A DNA stretch of 53,992 nucleotides, taken from assembly GCA_964618855.1 (NCBI GenBank), contig CAZUCD010000003.1, positions 1 to 53,992 of the forward strand. The letters run 5' to 3'. This stretch comes from CAZUCD01 sp964618855 (GTDB lineage Bacteria > Sumerlaeota > Sumerlaeia > SLMS01 > JANRJK01). The translations under genes were made by a program, and so were the position numbers. The notes under the pieces are model-generated. The model did not search any database. It was not told the origin of the DNA and saw only the letters and a list, made by a program, of their open reading frames with translations. The stretch's first letter is position 1; each line of letters begins with the position of its first letter. Positions 1-8,766 of the stretch are shown here, piece by piece.

Positions 1-1
1 C

Positions 2-1249
2 CTGGTGCAGACGATCCTGTCGAACAACGGCTACACAGTCTTCGACCTGGGGAAACAGGTCCCGGTGCAGAAGATCATCGAGAAGGCGCGGGAGGTGGGG
101 GCAGACGCGATTGGCCTCTCGGCGCTGCTGGTCTCGACGTCGAAGCAGATGCCGACCTGCGTGCGGGAACTCGCGCACCAGGGCCTGAGTTTTCCCGTCA
201 TCATCGGCGGGGCGGCGATCAACCGGAGCTTTGGCCGCCGCGCGATGTTCCTCACCGACGACACGTCGGACACGCAGTCCCTCTACGCCCCCGGCGTGTT
301 CTACGCGAAGGACGCGTTCGAGGGGCTGCACATCATGGACGCCCTCGGTGGGCCGGGACGGACCGACTTCGTGGAGCGTGCCCGGGCGGAGGCCGTGCGC
401 CAGCGCGAACTCGAGCGCGAGGCGGAGGCGCAGCGGTCGGCGCAGGGCCGCAACGGCTCGTCCGCGCGCCGCAGTTCGGTCCGCCGCGACGTGCGCATCC
501 CGACGGCGCCGTTCCTCGGCTGGCGCGTGTTCGACGGAGTCCCACTCGACGAGATGTGGAAGCATCTGGACCTGAACGAGCTTTACCGGGTGGGCTGGGG
601 CGCGAAGGGCCAGTCCGGCGCGGAGTTCGAGCGCACGGTGCGAGAGTCCTTCGAGCCGAAGCTGGCGGAGCTCCAGCGCGAGTCGCGGCGCCACAAGTGG
701 CTGGTGCCGCGCATCATCCACGGGTTCTTCCCCGCCGCGGCCGATGGCGACGCGATGGTCATCTTCGATCCTGCTGACCCGACGCGGGAGATGGCGCGTT
801 TCGGGTTCCCGCGCCAGAATCGCGAGGACAACCTCTGCCTGAGCGACTATGTGCGTCCGGCCGAAGGGGCGGAACGCGACGTCATCGCCCTCCAGGTGGT
901 CACGCTCGGCCCGCGGGCAACCCAACTCTACGACGAGTGGCACGCGCGCGGCGACGTCACGCGCGCATACTTCCTCCACGGGTTCGCGACGGAGTCGGCG
1001 GAGGCGCTCGCTTCCTGGAGCCACCAGCGCATCCGCGCCATGTGGGGCATCGGGGAAGCCGAGGGGAAGCGCTACAGCTTTGGGTACAGCGCATGCCCGA
1101 ACCTCGCCGACCACGAGATCGTGTGGCGCATCATGCCGGTGGAGGAGCAGCTCGGCGTCAGCCTGACCGCAAGCCATCAGCTCGTCCCCGAGCAGAGCAC
1201 TGTTGCGATTGTCCTTCACCACCCCGAGTGCGTCTACTACGTGGTGTGA
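2..1249 (+). CDS. metH: Methionine synthase, cobalamin-binding and activation domains (5' partial)
   Basis: Cobalamin-dependent methionine synthase methylates homocysteine using methyltetrahydrofolate. The frame is open from the first base, so the homocysteine and folate domains must lie upstream of the window. The first ~110 residues are the end of the B12-binding Rossmann domain, with the SALL and IIGGAAI segments matching the family SxL and GG motifs; the DxHxxG histidine loop would be just off the edge. A low-complexity Arg/Ala/Glu linker follows, then from about residue 165 the reactivation domain that binds S-adenosylmethionine. Typical for that domain are FGFPRQ, the segment YSFGYSACPNLAD, and the end with SLTASHQLVPEQS and HPECVYYVV. 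It could be a stand-alone C-terminal MetH polypeptide, but a full-length enzyme is more likely. Identification of the domain is firm. Confidence 0.9.
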   Translation: MVQTILSNNGYTVFDLGKQVPVQKIIEKAREVGADAIGLSALLVSTSKQMPTCVRELAHQGLSFPVIIGGAAINRSFGRRAMFLTDDTSDTQSLYAPGVFYAKDAFEGLHIMDALGGPGRTDFVERARAEAVRQRELEREAEAQRSAQGRNGSSARRSSVRRDVRIPTAPFLGWRVFDGVPLDEMWKHLDLNELYRVGWGAKGQSGAEFERTVRESFEPKLAELQRESRRHKWLVPRIIHGFFPAAADGDAMVIFDPADPTREMARFGFPRQNREDNLCLSDYVRPAEGAERDVIALQVVTLGPRATQLYDEWHARGDVTRAYFLHGFATESAEALASWSHQRIRAMWGIGEAEGKRYSFGYSACPNLADHEIVWRIMPVEEQLGVSLTASHQLVPEQSTVAIVLHHPECVYYVV

Positions 1250-1278
1250 TCGACAGTACGGCCTTCGAGGAACTGAGT

Positions 1279-1905
1279 ATGCACCGTGTCCCACTCGCCA
1301 GTCCGCCCTCCCCCGGGGGATTGATCCCGAGGATCTTCCTCGCGGTTCTGCTTTGCCTGCTCGGCATCAACAATACGAATGCACAACCCCCCAAGGACAC
1401 CGAGACCGTGGCCAAAATCTTTTCCACCCCCTACGAGAGGGCCGATGGGACAACGGAGACGCTCTCACTGTACCGCGGCAAGGCGATCATGATCGTGAAC
1501 ACCGCCTCGGAGTGCGGTTTCACGCCGCAGTACGCCGACCTTGAGAAGCTCTACCAACTCTACAAGGACCGGGGATTTGTGGTGATCGCCTTCCCGAGCA
1601 ACGAGTTCGGGGGACAGGAACCCGGGACGAACGCGGAGATCCAGGAGTTCTGTTCCAGCCGCTACAAGGTCAGCTTCCCCGTCATGGGGAAGACGAACGT
1701 GAACTATCCCATCTGGTCCCCCTTCTTCGAGGCTTTAACCGAGGGCAACGGTCAGCATGCCGGCGGATTCACTTGGAACTTCGAGAAGATCCTAATCAAC
1801 GCCGATGGCGAGTTGGTTGCGCGATTCCGCTCACGGGTGAGCCCGATGCTGCCGGAGGTCATCGCCGCAGTCGAGGCGGCGCTGCCCAAGTCGCCGCCAA
1901 AGTAG
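1279..1905 (+). CDS. Exported glutathione peroxidase family protein (Cys type)
   Basis: A 208-residue thiol peroxidase of the glutathione peroxidase family, expected to reduce hydroperoxides. The ATG at 1279 puts a secretion signal at residues ~15-35 (hydrophobic core IFLAVLLCLL, then NTNAQ), so it probably acts outside the cytoplasm. The catalytic tetrad is visible: Cys79 in NTASECGFT (cysteine, not selenocysteine), Gln113 in FPSNEFGGQEPGTN, and Trp166-Asn167 in FTWNFEK. As in many bacterial members the electron donor may be thioredoxin rather than glutathione; the sequence cannot decide this. The open frame extends upstream to 937, but that part overlaps metH and is not coding. It lies 29 bases after metH and may be co-transcribed. 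Confidence 0.9.
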   Translation: MHRVPLASPPSPGGLIPRIFLAVLLCLLGINNTNAQPPKDTETVAKIFSTPYERADGTTETLSLYRGKAIMIVNTASECGFTPQYADLEKLYQLYKDRGFVVIAFPSNEFGGQEPGTNAEIQEFCSSRYKVSFPVMGKTNVNYPIWSPFFEALTEGNGQHAGGFTWNFEKILINADGELVARFRSRVSPMLPEVIAAVEAALPKSPPK

Positions 1906-2032
1906 GCCTTCGCGCCCCGCGCCGGATCGAATCGCCCTTGGCCCATGGCCCCCCCGGGGCACCAATCAAGCGCTCAATGACGGGGAGCCATCGGCCCCCT
2001 CAACCCCTCTCCACCGGAGACAAGAACCCGCC

Positions 2033-3418
2033 ATGTCCGAACATGCGAACGACAAGGCGCGCCGGATTGCGCGCTACTGCCGCTCCGTGCGTCCAGATCA
2101 ATTGCCGAAGGATGTAGTCCATGAAGTGAAGCGTCGCGTCCTGGATTCGGTCGCGACCGCGCTCGGAGCATGGCAGACCGACGTGGCCGCGGCTGCGGTA
2201 CGGGTCGCCGCCTCGGTCGCCCCTGCGGGCGAGCGCGCAGCGGAAGTGATGGGCTACCTGCCGGGTTCCGCCCTCGAGTACGCGGCGTTCGCCAACGCAA
2301 CCATGGTGCGCACGCTGGACTACAACGACACATACCTCGCGAAGGAACCCGCGCACCCCAGCGACAACATCGCCGCCGTGATCGCCGCAGCGCAAGTCTA
2401 TGGGCACACGGGGCCGGAGACGATCCTCGGGATCGCGAACGCCTACGAGGTTCAATGCCGCCTATGCGATGCGAATTCGCTCCGCGCCAAGGGCATCGAC
2501 CACGTGACCTACGGCAACCTCTCCGTGGCGGCATCGGTCGGCGCCATGCTGCGGATGGCCGAGGACGACATCGTCCATGCGCTCGGCATCGCGGGGGTCG
2601 CGCACACTGCGATCCGCCAAACGCGCGAGGGCGAGATGCCGAACTGGAAGGCGGCCGCGTTTGCGAATGCGGGCCGCAACGGCCTGTTCGCAGTCAGGGC
2701 GGCACGCTGCGGCTTTACGGGCCCGACCCCGATCTTCGAGGGCGTCAAGGGACTCGAGTCGGTGTTGACCGGCAACTTTGACCTCGTCCTTTCCGGGGAT
2801 GGCGAAGCGCCGGGCATGATCCTGAAGACCTACATCAAGCCCGCACCCGTCGAGTACCATGCGCAGTCCGCCGTGGAAATCGCCGTCGCCATGCGCTCCA
2901 AGGGCGTGAACTGGCGCGATGTCGCCTCCATCAAGGTGCGAACGCACAAGGCCTCGTACGAGATCATCGGGCGCTCCCCTGAGAAGTGGGATCCGAAGAG
3001 CAAGGAGACCGCCGACCACAGTCTTCCCTACTGCATCGCGATCGCGCTCGCCGAGGGCCCCGTCACCCTCGCCAGCTTCGATGAGCACAAGTTCCGGGAC
3101 CCCGAGATGCTCGCCTTCCTCAAGAAGATCGAGATCGTCGAGGACGCCGGGTTCACCGCCATGTACGGCGACGGGTTCGCCAACCACCTGAAGGTCACGA
3201 TGAAGGACGGCAAGGTGCACGAGGGCGAGGCGCGCTACCCCCTCGGCCACCCGAAGAACCCTATGAGCGACATCCAGATCGAGGAGAAGTTCCGCCAGCT
3301 CGCAGAGGGACTCCTCCCCCGCGACGTGCAGGAGGACTTCATCGCGCGTTGCTGGGAGATGGACAAGATGGTCTCGCTCGACCGATTCTACCCGGCGTTC
3401 ACCGGAAACCTGCGCTAG
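2033..3418 (+). CDS. MmgE/PrpD family protein
   Basis: A 461-residue member of the MmgE/PrpD family, whose best known member is 2-methylcitrate dehydratase of the methylcitrate cycle; cis-aconitate decarboxylase also belongs here. Length and the order of conserved blocks match (N-terminal helix with VLDSVATALGAW, VRTLDYNDTYL, PSDNIAAVIAAAQ, NWKAAAFANAGRNG, ADHSLPYCIAIAL). The start has GGAGA 12 bases upstream. No other methylcitrate genes (prpB, prpC) are nearby, so the substrate is not established and a generic family name is safer than prpD. A strong terminator hairpin follows at 3451. Confidence 0.85.
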   Translation: MSEHANDKARRIARYCRSVRPDQLPKDVVHEVKRRVLDSVATALGAWQTDVAAAAVRVAASVAPAGERAAEVMGYLPGSALEYAAFANATMVRTLDYNDTYLAKEPAHPSDNIAAVIAAAQVYGHTGPETILGIANAYEVQCRLCDANSLRAKGIDHVTYGNLSVAASVGAMLRMAEDDIVHALGIAGVAHTAIRQTREGEMPNWKAAAFANAGRNGLFAVRAARCGFTGPTPIFEGVKGLESVLTGNFDLVLSGDGEAPGMILKTYIKPAPVEYHAQSAVEIAVAMRSKGVNWRDVASIKVRTHKASYEIIGRSPEKWDPKSKETADHSLPYCIAIALAEGPVTLASFDEHKFRDPEMLAFLKKIEIVEDAGFTAMYGDGFANHLKVTMKDGKVHEGEARYPLGHPKNPMSDIQIEEKFRQLAEGLLPRDVQEDFIARCWEMDKMVSLDRFYPAFTGNLR

Positions 3419-3450
3419 CAGCCGGAGACGCAGGGCCCGAAGGAACACCC

Positions 3451-3487
3451 GAGGCCCCGGACGCCCTGTCCGGGGCCTCTTGCTTTG
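3451..3487 (+). terminator. Rho-independent-like terminator after the MmgE/PrpD gene
   Basis: A perfect 11-bp inverted repeat (3451-3461 with 3469-3479, GAGGCCCCGGA arm) with a 7-base loop, followed by TTGCTTT. It sits 33 bases after the stop codon and separates this gene from the fmdB-like gene. Confidence 0.7.
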
Positions 3488-3567
3488 ATGCGCCTCACCC
3501 GGCACAACGCTTGCAATCCGCACCCGTTGCAAGCCATCCTCCCAAGAGAACTGGGGAGATTCGACCC

Positions 3568-3858
3568 ATGCCCGTTTATGAGTACGTCTGCGAAGCCTGT
3601 GGCGAGACCTTCGAGGTCACGCAAAAGATGAGCGATCCGCCCGTCACCGATTGCGCATGCGGCGAGAAGGGCAGGGTCAGCCGCCTGATCGGCTCGGGTG
3701 GCGGCGTGATCTTCAAGGGAGCCGGTTTCTACCAGACCGACTACAAGGGCTCGAAGACTTCGGCGAAGACCGAGTCGGCGGAGAAGCCCGCCCCCGTCGC
3801 AGCCGCTCCCAAGGCGGGCGGGCATTCCTGCGGCTCCGGTTGCGGCTGCCACGGCTGA
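3568..3858 (+). CDS. FmdB family zinc-ribbon protein
   Basis: A 96-residue protein with the FmdB-type regulatory zinc ribbon (CxxC_CXXC_SSSS) at the N-terminus: MPVYEYVCEACGETFE with Cys8 and Cys11, a second cysteine pair at Cys29 and Cys31, and the family segment VIFKGAGFYQTDY. A Lys/Ala/Pro-rich linker leads to a Cys/Gly tail (CGSGCGCHG). The second pair is CAC rather than the usual CxxC, but CxC spacing is seen in the family. FmdB proteins were named as putative regulators of formamidase operons; the real role is unknown. GGGGAG lies ~10 bases before the ATG. It appears to be a single-gene unit bounded upstream by the terminator. Confidence 0.85.
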   Translation: MPVYEYVCEACGETFEVTQKMSDPPVTDCACGEKGRVSRLIGSGGGVIFKGAGFYQTDYKGSKTSAKTESAEKPAPVAAAPKAGGHSCGSGCGCHG

Positions 3859-3928
3859 GCGCCCGGTTGGTGCGGGATTCGCACACGGTGGGGACGTGTC
3901 GATTTGACCCCACCAGGTGGACTCCCTC

Positions 3929-4216
3929 ATGCACGCCTACGCACAATTGAAGGTTGGGCCCGAACTGCTCACCCCATCGCGGGAGAGTTGGCTTGGCTAC
4001 TATGTGTTTGCTTTCCTCACCCTGGGAACCCTCGGGGGAGGGTGGTTGTGGCTCCGTTCGAGCGGCCTGATGGGTGATGCCTACTGGCTCGCCCTGCTCG
4101 CGATCCTGATCCTGGGGACCGTCTGCCTCGGGATCACGATTGTATGCCACCTGATGGGACACCTGTTCGATTTGCTGGAGGATCGGAGTTCGCAGGGGGG
4201 CCGGCATCCGGGCTGA
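3929..4216 (+). CDS. Small two-helix membrane protein, unknown function
   Basis: A 95-residue protein I do not recognise. It has two predicted membrane segments, roughly residues 24-43 (YYVFAFLTLGTLGGGWLWL) and 54-77 (LALLAILILGTVCLGITIVC), and a short charged tail. The ATG at 3929 is preferred because AGGTGG stands 8 bases before it; an in-frame GTG at 3917 would add four residues. It is 70 bases after the fmdB-like gene and convergent with the SGNH hydrolase. It may be translated with the fmdB-like gene, but nothing indicates its job. Confidence 0.6.
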   Translation: MHAYAQLKVGPELLTPSRESWLGYYVFAFLTLGTLGGGWLWLRSSGLMGDAYWLALLAILILGTVCLGITIVCHLMGHLFDLLEDRSSQGGRHPG

Positions 4217-4245
4217 CCCACCGGGGGCCCGGTTCGCCGCAGGAA

Positions 4246-4899
4246 CTACCGCCGCAGATACTCACCCGCCTGCTTCTCGATGCGCTCGGCCATGATCCGC
4301 GCTCCGGCCGAGTTTGGGTGGATCGCATCGAGCTTGAGCGCCGGGTTGGTCAGGATGCCGTCGAGCACATCAGGCACAAAGACCGAGCCGGTTTCCTTTG
4401 CAAGCGCCTCAAACTTCTCCGTGTAGCCTCCGGAGAATGGTCCCGGCTTTTCGAGCCCCACGAGAACAACCATCGCCCCGCTCGACTGAACGCGCGCGAT
4501 CACCTCGCGCAGGGAACCAAGGATGTCGTCAACGCCCCGTCCCTCCTTCAGGAAGTCGTTTCCCCCGAGCAGCACGATCACAACCCGCGGGTCCTGTTCG
4601 AGGACGTCGCGCTCGATCCTCGCGAGCGCCTGCTGCGTGGTGTTTCCCGGCACGCCTGCGTTCAACACCGGCTTGCCGAGCATGGTCGCGAGGAACTCGG
4701 GGTAGGTCTTCTCCCCCACCCCGGGCGGCAGCTTGGTGAGGCTGTCCCCGAAGGCGATGATGTTTGTCCCGGTTGGCGGGTCGTTGGTTATCGGCCAGGT
4801 GGTGGTGCGCTTCGACCAGAGGAACCAGGCAACGAACACGACCACCACCGCGAGGTACAGCGGCTTGCGGGACCCGTTGCCCTGTCCGGAGTTGGGCAT
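4246..4899 (-). CDS. SGNH/GDSL hydrolase, membrane-anchored, arylesterase-like
   Basis: A 217-residue SGNH-superfamily esterase resembling TesA-type arylesterase/lysophospholipase. An N-terminal anchor (residues ~13-28, LYLAVVVVFVAWFLW) suggests the catalytic domain lies on the outer face of the cytoplasmic membrane. All four blocks are visible: GDS with Ser53, Gly82/Gly85 in NAGVPGNTT, Asn114 in GGND, and Asp191/His194 in DAIHPN. Its ATG overlaps the TGA of mqnC in a TGATG arrangement (4897-4901), so the two are translationally coupled. The link with menaquinone synthesis may be only operonic. The physiological substrate is unknown. Confidence 0.88.
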   Translation of the reverse strand: MPNSGQGNGSRKPLYLAVVVVFVAWFLWSKRTTTWPITNDPPTGTNIIAFGDSLTKLPPGVGEKTYPEFLATMLGKPVLNAGVPGNTTQQALARIERDVLEQDPRVVIVLLGGNDFLKEGRGVDDILGSLREVIARVQSSGAMVVLVGLEKPGPFSGGYTEKFEALAKETGSVFVPDVLDGILTNPALKLDAIHPNSAGARIMAERIEKQAGEYLRR

Positions 4900-6029
4900 C
4901 AGACGCCGACCGGTTCCGCGGGCAGTTGGGAGAACTCCTCCGGCTCCGGGAGAAGTTCGTAGAAGAAGTTGCGCCTGCGCGGCACGAAGCCGGCCTCCCG
5001 CACGAGGTTGCGGAGGTTCTCCTCGTCCATCCTGAAGGCGGCACCAGCGGCGCGCACGACGTTCTCCTCAATCATGATGGAGCCCATGTCGTCGCAACCG
5101 TGGAAGAGCGAGACCTGCCCGATGCGCCCGCCCTGGGTGACCCAGGAGGATTGGATGTGCTGGATGTTGTCGATGTAGAGACGTGCAATGGCCGTCGTGC
5201 GCAGGTAGTCCCAGCTCCCCACCTCGCGTCGGCCGGACTCGCGGGCCAGACGCGTGTTGTCGGGCTGCCATGTCCAGTCGATGAAGGCGGTGAATCCTCC
5301 AGTCTCGTCCTGGAGTTCCCTGAATCGGCGGAAGGTCTCGACGCGCTCGGCGAGTGTCTCGATGTGGCCGAACATCATCGTGGCCGTCGAGCGTCCCCCC
5401 ATGCGGTGCCAGGTGCGGTGGACCTCTATCCAATCGTCGGAGAGCACCTTGCCGCGGGTTAGTTCGCGGCGGACGCGGTCGACGAGGATCTCCGCCCCCC
5501 CGCCGGGGAGGGACCGCAGCCCCGCGTCGCGCAGCCTGCCCAGGACCTCCGAGTACGAGAGGCGGTTGATCTTCGCGAAGGCATGGATCTCGGGCGCGCT
5601 GAACCCGTGGACGTGGATGCCGAACTCCCCTGTCAGGAAGCGGAGCATGTCCTCGTACCACTCGAGCTTCAGCTTGGGGTGCATGCCTCCCTGAAGGAGC
5701 AGTTGGTTGCCGCCAAGCGCCTGCGTTTCCCGGACCTTCTCGGCGAGTTGGTCCTTTGTGAGAACATACACGTCCGGGTCACCGACCTTGCGGAAGAACG
5801 CGCAGAACGAACAGTCCGCGAGGCACGCGTTCGTGTAGTTGACGTTGCGGTCGATGATGTAGGTGACGGTGCGGCCCGGGTTGAGGCGACGCGCCACCCT
5901 GTGGGCTGCGGACGCGAGTTCCGGCAACGCAGCACCGTCGAACAGCTCGAGCGCCTCCGCCTCGCTGATCCGCCCGCCGCCGACGGCACGGTCGAGAATG
6001 TTCTGGGCTGAGGGGGTCGTGGTGGTCAT
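4899..6029 (-). CDS. mqnC: Cyclic dehypoxanthinyl futalosine synthase (radical SAM)
   Basis: A 376-residue radical SAM enzyme of the MqnC/CofH/MqnE group. The cluster-binding motif CX3CX2C is at Cys69, Cys73 and Cys76 (ACLADCSFCAF), preceded by the MqnC-type segment IIDRNVNYTN. MqnC cyclises dehypoxanthinyl futalosine in the futalosine route to menaquinone. Further support comes from QGGMHP, FSAPEI, LPGGGAEIL and TWHRMGGRSTATMM. The ATG at 6029 is chosen over an upstream frame extension because family proteins begin at about this point. No mqnA, mqnB, mqnD or mqnE is in the window, so the pathway genes are dispersed. MqnE or CofH is possible, but NVNYTN and the overall pattern favour MqnC. 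Confidence 0.85.
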   Translation of the reverse strand: MTTTTPSAQNILDRAVGGGRISEAEALELFDGAALPELASAAHRVARRLNPGRTVTYIIDRNVNYTNACLADCSFCAFFRKVGDPDVYVLTKDQLAEKVRETQALGGNQLLLQGGMHPKLKLEWYEDMLRFLTGEFGIHVHGFSAPEIHAFAKINRLSYSEVLGRLRDAGLRSLPGGGAEILVDRVRRELTRGKVLSDDWIEVHRTWHRMGGRSTATMMFGHIETLAERVETFRRFRELQDETGGFTAFIDWTWQPDNTRLARESGRREVGSWDYLRTTAIARLYIDNIQHIQSSWVTQGGRIGQVSLFHGCDDMGSIMIEENVVRAAGAAFRMDEENLRNLVREAGFVPRRRNFFYELLPEPEEFSQLPAEPVGV

Positions 6030-6138
6030 GGGGCGCGGCGGGGCTCGGTCTGGTGTGGCGGCGAGTGCCCGCCGCAAGGATGGTGCGACCGGGCGGCCCG
6101 CAGGTCAACGACGGGGCGGGGCCAGCCCGCACCGGACG

Positions 6139-7728
6139 TCACTCCAGCATGAGTTTCCTGCCGAGGGCCAGGAAGGTGCAGTCATCGCAGGACCGCTCGT
6201 TGTGGGAGCAGCAGTCGGCGAAGACCTTGAGGAGCGCCTGCTGTCCGAGTTCGAGGGCAAGCAGGCCGGCCGGGGGGTCCGTCTCCCCGAGCAGTCGGCG
6301 CTTCATGAACCGCGCCACGGCGTTCTCCTCGAGCGCGGGAAAACGGACCAGGTGCTCCCACGCCGCGCGTTCAAGCGCGGCATCCCCGGTGCGCCGCCCG
6401 CGCAGCGCCGCAATGGGCAACAACGCGTTGAACACGAGAGAGCGCGCGGCGGGCTCCCCCAGCAGTGCCTGGGGCTTCTGGGCTTTGCCGCCGATGGTGA
6501 AGTGCCGTGCGAAGTAGTGCGAGTCGTCCTCGACGAGGAGGGGTTCGCAGAGGGATTTCCACCAAGCGCGCTGGTCCCTGGGCGACATTGCGGAGAAGTC
6601 AGCACCCCGGACGCGCGCGCAAAAGGCGTCGAACAGCGCCTCACCGGGCGACGCGATGCGGCCTGCAAGCACGGCCACGGCGGCCAGCCTTCGCCCGGGG
6701 AATCCGGCGGGACGGACGCCCGCGTGCCAGCGCTTCGTCGGGGGCATGAGCCGGTCGGCGAAGTAGGGCCTCGCGTGCCTCCAGTGGCGTCCAAGTTGGG
6801 CGAGGAACTCCGCGGTCTCCTCGTCAGGGGAATCGCACTTCCCCGGCTCCAACGGCAGGAGCGCCGCCACGTGGAGCAGCGCGGACAGGAAGAACACAGG
6901 GCGTTCGTACTCCGGAACGTCCCGCGCCAGATCCACGAGCTCATGCAGGGGAGCCCGCCGGCCGAGAAGGAAGTACAGCGTCTTGTTGGAGCGGTGGCCC
7001 TGTGCGACGAGCATCGACTGGTGCAGGAGCTGGCGGAAGTCCCCCGCGCCGCTGAGCTGCGCATCGAAGCGCCGTATCCGATCCTCGATCCGCCCCGCCA
7101 CGGCGAAGAACTCGATGAGCTGTTCGGCCGGGAGGCGGAGAAACTCGGTGTGGCAGAGGCCGACCTCCTCGGGCCGGCCATACGGATAGTCGTCCAGGTT
7201 GATCGACCGGCGGAGCGTGTCGAGGTCCGGCTCGATGGATTGGAGGATGGGGAGCCGTTCGAGGCGTTCGCCGTTGTGCTTTGCGTCGAATGGGCGGTCG
7301 TCGCTCACCTCGAGGACGACGTGCAGGATGACGCGGTTGTACGCAAAGTCGCGGTCATGGCGGTGGTTGGCCCAATCCCCGGAGCGAACATGGATTTCCA
7401 CGTCCCCGGACAGCTCGGTGCCTGCGATCCTGATCCTCGCATCCTGGAAGTCCGGTCCCTGCCCCGTGTTCCAGCGTCCCGGCTCCAGGACTTCGACCCG
7501 CTTGCCGCTGGATGTGACGAGCGCGTCGGTGCGGAGAAGTTGGTCGTGCCAAATAGCCTGCACGAGCCTCTCTTCGACGCCGCGAGTGTTCAAGGATGCG
7601 CCGCGCGCCTCCGCGGCGCGCTGCATCCCCATCAGCCGCCGCGCAAACATCTCATGGACATGCGCCCAGCGCTGGAGAACATCCTCCCCGTAGCCCTCGA
7701 CAGACTCCCTGTTGCCAGCGGACGCCAT
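6139..7728 (-). CDS. DUF2851 family protein
   Basis: A 529-residue protein matching the DUF2851 family: an N-terminal block with ERLVQAIWHDQLL, then VLEPGRWNTGQGPDFQDARI, GDVEIHVRSGDW and YNRVILHVVLEV. The acidic and His residues (GPDFQDA, GDVEIH) look like a metal-dependent nuclease-like core, but this is inference. The long middle part is helical, and the C-terminus has a cysteine cluster (CCSHNERSCDDC) that may bind zinc. The family is known from Bacteroidetes and PVC-type bacteria and has no established function. The ATG at 7728 is chosen; the frame upstream is an antisense shadow. It is divergent from the gene at 7816. Confidence 0.85.
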   Translation of the reverse strand: MASAGNRESVEGYGEDVLQRWAHVHEMFARRLMGMQRAAEARGASLNTRGVEERLVQAIWHDQLLRTDALVTSSGKRVEVLEPGRWNTGQGPDFQDARIRIAGTELSGDVEIHVRSGDWANHRHDRDFAYNRVILHVVLEVSDDRPFDAKHNGERLERLPILQSIEPDLDTLRRSINLDDYPYGRPEEVGLCHTEFLRLPAEQLIEFFAVAGRIEDRIRRFDAQLSGAGDFRQLLHQSMLVAQGHRSNKTLYFLLGRRAPLHELVDLARDVPEYERPVFFLSALLHVAALLPLEPGKCDSPDEETAEFLAQLGRHWRHARPYFADRLMPPTKRWHAGVRPAGFPGRRLAAVAVLAGRIASPGEALFDAFCARVRGADFSAMSPRDQRAWWKSLCEPLLVEDDSHYFARHFTIGGKAQKPQALLGEPAARSLVFNALLPIAALRGRRTGDAALERAAWEHLVRFPALEENAVARFMKRRLLGETDPPAGLLALELGQQALLKVFADCCSHNERSCDDCTFLALGRKLMLE

Positions 7729-7815
7729 GGCGATCTCCCAACGGTTTGCCCCCGAATCCGACCCCCCTGCCCCCGCGCGTGGCAAGCGCGGACGGGCGGG
7801 CTGCTGAACGGCGCG

Positions 7816-8766
7816 ATGGAGTACGACGACCTTGTAAAGGGGCGCCGGCGCGAGTGGGAGAAGCTCAAGCCGCCGGAGCAGCGCCGCGCGGAGGCACGCG
7901 AGCGGCGCGAGGCCGAGTTGAATGCCGCTGAGGAGGCCGCCGCCGCCCGGGCGAACTCGCCCAGGATGCCGGGCGACACCTCCGAGAACGAACCCGTCGT
8001 CCGTAAGGGCTACTTCGAGCGCAGGCAGGAGAAGCTCGACAAGGCGCGCGAGGCCGACATGGCGCAGTTCGGCAGGGCGCGCCGCCTCGCCTACGGCGTC
8101 CTGGGCTTCCTGGTTGTCCTGTTCCTCGGCTCCTGGAGCGTCCGCGCCATCGCACGCTTCAATGCGAAGGGGGAGTACCAACAGGAGTTGGACAAGCTCG
8201 AATCGCTCGCCAGCGTTGGACATCGGCTCGAGATCTTCAAGTCGCCTACGGGTGCGCTCCTCTCGTGGCGCAGCTCCTGGATCAGGAAGGATGCATGGGC
8301 GGTCTGGCGGACGCTGAGTTCCAAGGTTCAACAGGATCTCTCGCGCGCGAAGAATGTCAGCCTCGCAGTGGGTGAAATGCAGTCGCGGATGAAGTCCGGG
8401 GCCTACGACGGGCACATAGACCTGATTCGCAAGTTCGAGAAGCCCGAAATCGTGCGCCTCCCCCTGCCCCCGTACCGCAACGGGGAGCTTGCGATCTTCC
8501 GATCCCAGCCCATCGCGCGGGAGGGATCGAAGTTCCCCCCGCAGAAGTGGATCGTCGCGGTTGCGTGGTCCACGGAGCTCAAGGAGTGGCGCTTTTCCGA
8601 GTTCCGCGAGGCGGAGTACTTCAGCGTCAAGTGGACGGTCGAACCCATGATCATGCCGAAGATGGGGGGCATGCGCGCGATAAGGTACGATGAGGACGGG
8701 CATCCGCTCAACCCCGTGGGAGCCTACACGAACAACACGGCACCCGGCACGCCGAGGACACCTTGA
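7816..8766 (+). CDS. Coiled-coil, single-pass membrane protein, unknown function
   Basis: A 316-residue protein I do not recognise. Residues 1-45 are highly charged and likely a helical coil, rich in Arg/Glu/Ala. Residues ~60-90 form a second charged helix, and 91-108 (LAYGVLGFLVVLFLGSWS) a single membrane helix. The C-terminal ~200 residues would be periplasmic and include a segment with KWIVAVAWSTELKEWRFSEF that resembles a small beta domain. The frame is open far upstream, but that region is antisense to the DUF2851 gene; ATG at 7816 gives a sensible start. Its stop overlaps the TTG of the next gene (TTGA, 8763-8766), so the two are coupled and may work together at the membrane. Confidence 0.65.
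   Translation: MEYDDLVKGRRREWEKLKPPEQRRAEARERREAELNAAEEAAAARANSPRMPGDTSENEPVVRKGYFERRQEKLDKAREADMAQFGRARRLAYGVLGFLVVLFLGSWSVRAIARFNAKGEYQQELDKLESLASVGHRLEIFKSPTGALLSWRSSWIRKDAWAVWRTLSSKVQQDLSRAKNVSLAVGEMQSRMKSGAYDGHIDLIRKFEKPEIVRLPLPPYRNGELAIFRSQPIAREGSKFPPQKWIVAVAWSTELKEWRFSEFREAEYFSVKWTVEPMIMPKMGGMRAIRYDEDGHPLNPVGAYTNNTAPGTPRTP

Noticed and set aside
1906..2032. Terminator between the glutathione peroxidase and the MmgE/PrpD gene
   Set aside because: GC-rich half-matches exist around GGCCCATGGCC, but no stem with a T-run is convincing.
5863..7815. Upstream extension of the coiled-coil membrane protein frame
   Set aside because: It overlaps mqnC and DUF2851 on the other strand. The segment with recognisable helix and membrane features begins at 7816.
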